From Pseudomonadota bacterium (lineage in GTDB: Bacteria > Pseudomonadota > Alphaproteobacteria > Paracaedibacterales > CAIULA01): a DNA stretch of 7,904 bases. The translations under genes and the position numbers were made by a program. Positions 6,697 to 7,904 of the stretch are shown piece by piece. The stretch's first letter is position 1. Every line of letters starts with the position of its first letter. The stretch covers positions 1 through 7,904 of the forward strand of contig JAJZHT010000050.1 in assembly GCA_021804455.1 (NCBI GenBank), written 5' to 3'. The notes beneath the pieces are model-generated. The model saw only the letters and a program-made list of their open reading frames with translations, was not told where the DNA came from and made no database searches.

Positions 6697-7500
6697 GTGG
6701 AAAGCATAGAAAAGAAAAAATTACATCCCTTCCATTTAGTAGGCCCCAGTCCGTGGCCGTTTGTAGTCTCCCTTGGTGTTTTGATTTTGGCTGTTGGCTT
6801 TGTTTTGTGGATGCACGGCTTAGATCATATATTGCTGTTAGCGGGCGTGCTTTTTCTGGGAACGGCTTTGGTTTTTTGGTGGCGTGATGTTCTTGCGGAA
6901 AGCAATACAAAAGGGATTTATACTTCTGCTGTTCAGGCGGGACTTAAAATTGGTATGGGGCTTTTTATTGCCTCGGAGGTGATGCTTTTTGTGTCTTTCT
7001 TTTGGGGATACTTTTATAATGCTCTTGATCCTAAAGAAGCCATAGGTTTTGTTTGGCCACCCAAAAATATCCACCCTTTGGATCCTTTTGATCTTCCCTA
7101 TTTAAACACTTTAATATTACTGTTATCAGGAACGGCGGTTACTTGGGCTCATCACAGCCTTGCCCATCATCAAAAAGAGGCAGCCGCTCAAGGAGTGGCT
7201 GTTACCATCGGGCTGGGAGTTTTATTTTCTTGTATTCAGGGATTTGAATATGCCCATGCCAGTTTTGGTATTAAGGAGGGAATTTATCCTTCTCTTTTTT
7301 ATATGGCAACAGGATTTCATGGTTTTCACGTGGTGGTAGGAACAATTTTCTTAACGGTTGGTTGGTGGCAGTTAAAGTGGGGAAAACTAACACCAGACCA
7401 TCATGTCGGGTTTGAAGCCGCCAGCTGGTATTGGCATTTTGTCGATGTTGTTTGGTTGTTTTTATTTGTTTCTATTTACTGGTGGGGTTATGCCCCCTAA
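6697..7500 (+). CDS. coxC: Cytochrome c oxidase subunit III
   Basis: The 267-residue, seven-helix integral membrane protein is the third core subunit of aa3-type oxidase, which supports proton uptake and stability of the catalytic subunit I. Family hallmarks are HPFHLVGPSPWP at the N-terminus (10-21), the conserved acidic residue E94 in ASEVMLFVSFFWGYF, HHSLAHH (152-158), GFHGFHVVVG (206-215) and EAASWYWHFVDVVWLFLF (240-257). Length matches bacterial homologues. GTG at 6697 is the only start that fits the family N-terminus; the GGGAG near it overlaps the start codon, so no well-spaced Shine-Dalgarno exists. The gene begins 8 bp after the peptidase stop, so translational coupling is likely. 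Usually this gene follows coxB, coxA and the haem/copper assembly genes; here it sits between a peptidase and dnaK, with no other cox gene in view. Identity is firm; the start is probable. Confidence 0.93.
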   Translation: MESIEKKKLHPFHLVGPSPWPFVVSLGVLILAVGFVLWMHGLDHILLLAGVLFLGTALVFWWRDVLAESNTKGIYTSAVQAGLKIGMGLFIASEVMLFVSFFWGYFYNALDPKEAIGFVWPPKNIHPLDPFDLPYLNTLILLLSGTAVTWAHHSLAHHQKEAAAQGVAVTIGLGVLFSCIQGFEYAHASFGIKEGIYPSLFYMATGFHGFHVVVGTIFLTVGWWQLKWGKLTPDHHVGFEAASWYWHFVDVVWLFLFVSIYWWGYAP

Positions 7501-7512
7501 TCCTAAAGGGGG
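7493..7512 (+). terminator. GC-rich hairpin over the coxC stop, possible terminator
   Basis: CCCCCT (7493-7498) pairs with AGGGGG (7507-7512) across an 8-base loop; the left arm overlaps the TAA stop codon of coxC. The stem is strong, but the following bases are AAATTTG rather than a long T run, so intrinsic termination would be inefficient. It may also protect the mRNA 3' end. It separates the peptidase-coxC unit from dnaK. Confidence 0.4.
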
Positions 7513-7545
7513 AAATTTGATAACAACGCAATTTTCGACTTGAAA

Positions 7546-7575
7546 CTTGATTTCTATGGACAATCCCTCTATATT
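7546..7575 (+). promoter_or_regulatory. Probable dnaK promoter with sigma-70 and heat-shock sigma-32 likeness
   Basis: TTGATT (7547-7552) and TATATT (7570-7575) are separated by exactly 17 bp, a good sigma-70 promoter. The same stretch can be read as a sigma-32 type promoter: CTTGAT (7546-7551, one change from CTTGAA), a 13-bp spacer and CCCTCTAT (7565-7572) against CCCCATNT. A full CTTGAA also occurs at 7539-7544 but is 20 bp from that -10. dnaK is a heat-shock gene, commonly RpoH-controlled in proteobacteria, so dual use is plausible. No CIRCE element is visible. Confidence 0.5.
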
Positions 7576-7603
7576 GTTAGCAAACGAAGAATGATGCTGC
7601 TAA

Positions 7604-7904
<301 letters not shown>

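Noticed and set aside
6554..6910. A 118-codon minus-strand frame spanning the M23 and coxC junction
   Set aside because: It runs antisense across two well-supported genes and their 8-bp gap, with no recognisable motif or ribosome site.

Overview
The window looks like part of an AT-leaning alphaproteobacterial chromosome, possibly a host-associated or intracellular lineage such as Holosporales. This placement is inferred from alphaproteobacterial-looking cytochrome oxidase subunit III and DnaK, AT-rich spacers, non-ATG starts in three consecutive genes, and a large secreted protein built from toxin-type glycosyltransferase modules. The window itself cannot settle the taxonomy.

Layout. Positions 1 to about 270 are a patchwork. 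A strikingly GC-rich block (about 73% G+C over 61-120) runs into a roughly 40-codon internal fragment of glyceraldehyde-3-phosphate dehydrogenase (plus strand). That fragment stops being GAPDH-like at about 240, where it meets the 3' end of a 954-codon minus-strand gene (172-3036). The large gene encodes a signal-peptide-bearing protein with two tandem glycosyltransferase modules of the DXD sugar-binding type (both carrying DxG where DxD is expected) and a C-terminal region resembling polysaccharide pyruvyl transferases. Its last 22 or so residues are read from the antisense of the GAPDH fragment, so its original 3' end was probably replaced by a rearrangement, or the assembly is chimeric here.

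A 179-bp AT-rich divergent spacer (3037-3215) carries two perfect palindromes and a repeated half-site. To its right, all genes are on the plus strand: a compact class A penicillin-binding protein (mrcA, 3216-5078), a 263-bp structured spacer, a membrane-anchored M23 metallopeptidase (5342-6688), cytochrome c oxidase subunit III (6697-7500, 8 bp after the peptidase) and the start of dnaK (7634 to the window end).

How they fit. The PBP1A polymerises and crosslinks peptidoglycan while the M23 enzyme probably cleaves crosslinks, so the two form a wall-growth neighbourhood. coxC follows the peptidase closely and may be co-transcribed with it; it belongs to aerobic respiration and is away from other cox genes in this view. 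dnaK appears to have its own promoter. The most unusual element is the secreted GT-GT-pyruvyltransferase-like protein, a candidate host-directed effector or surface-glycan enzyme.
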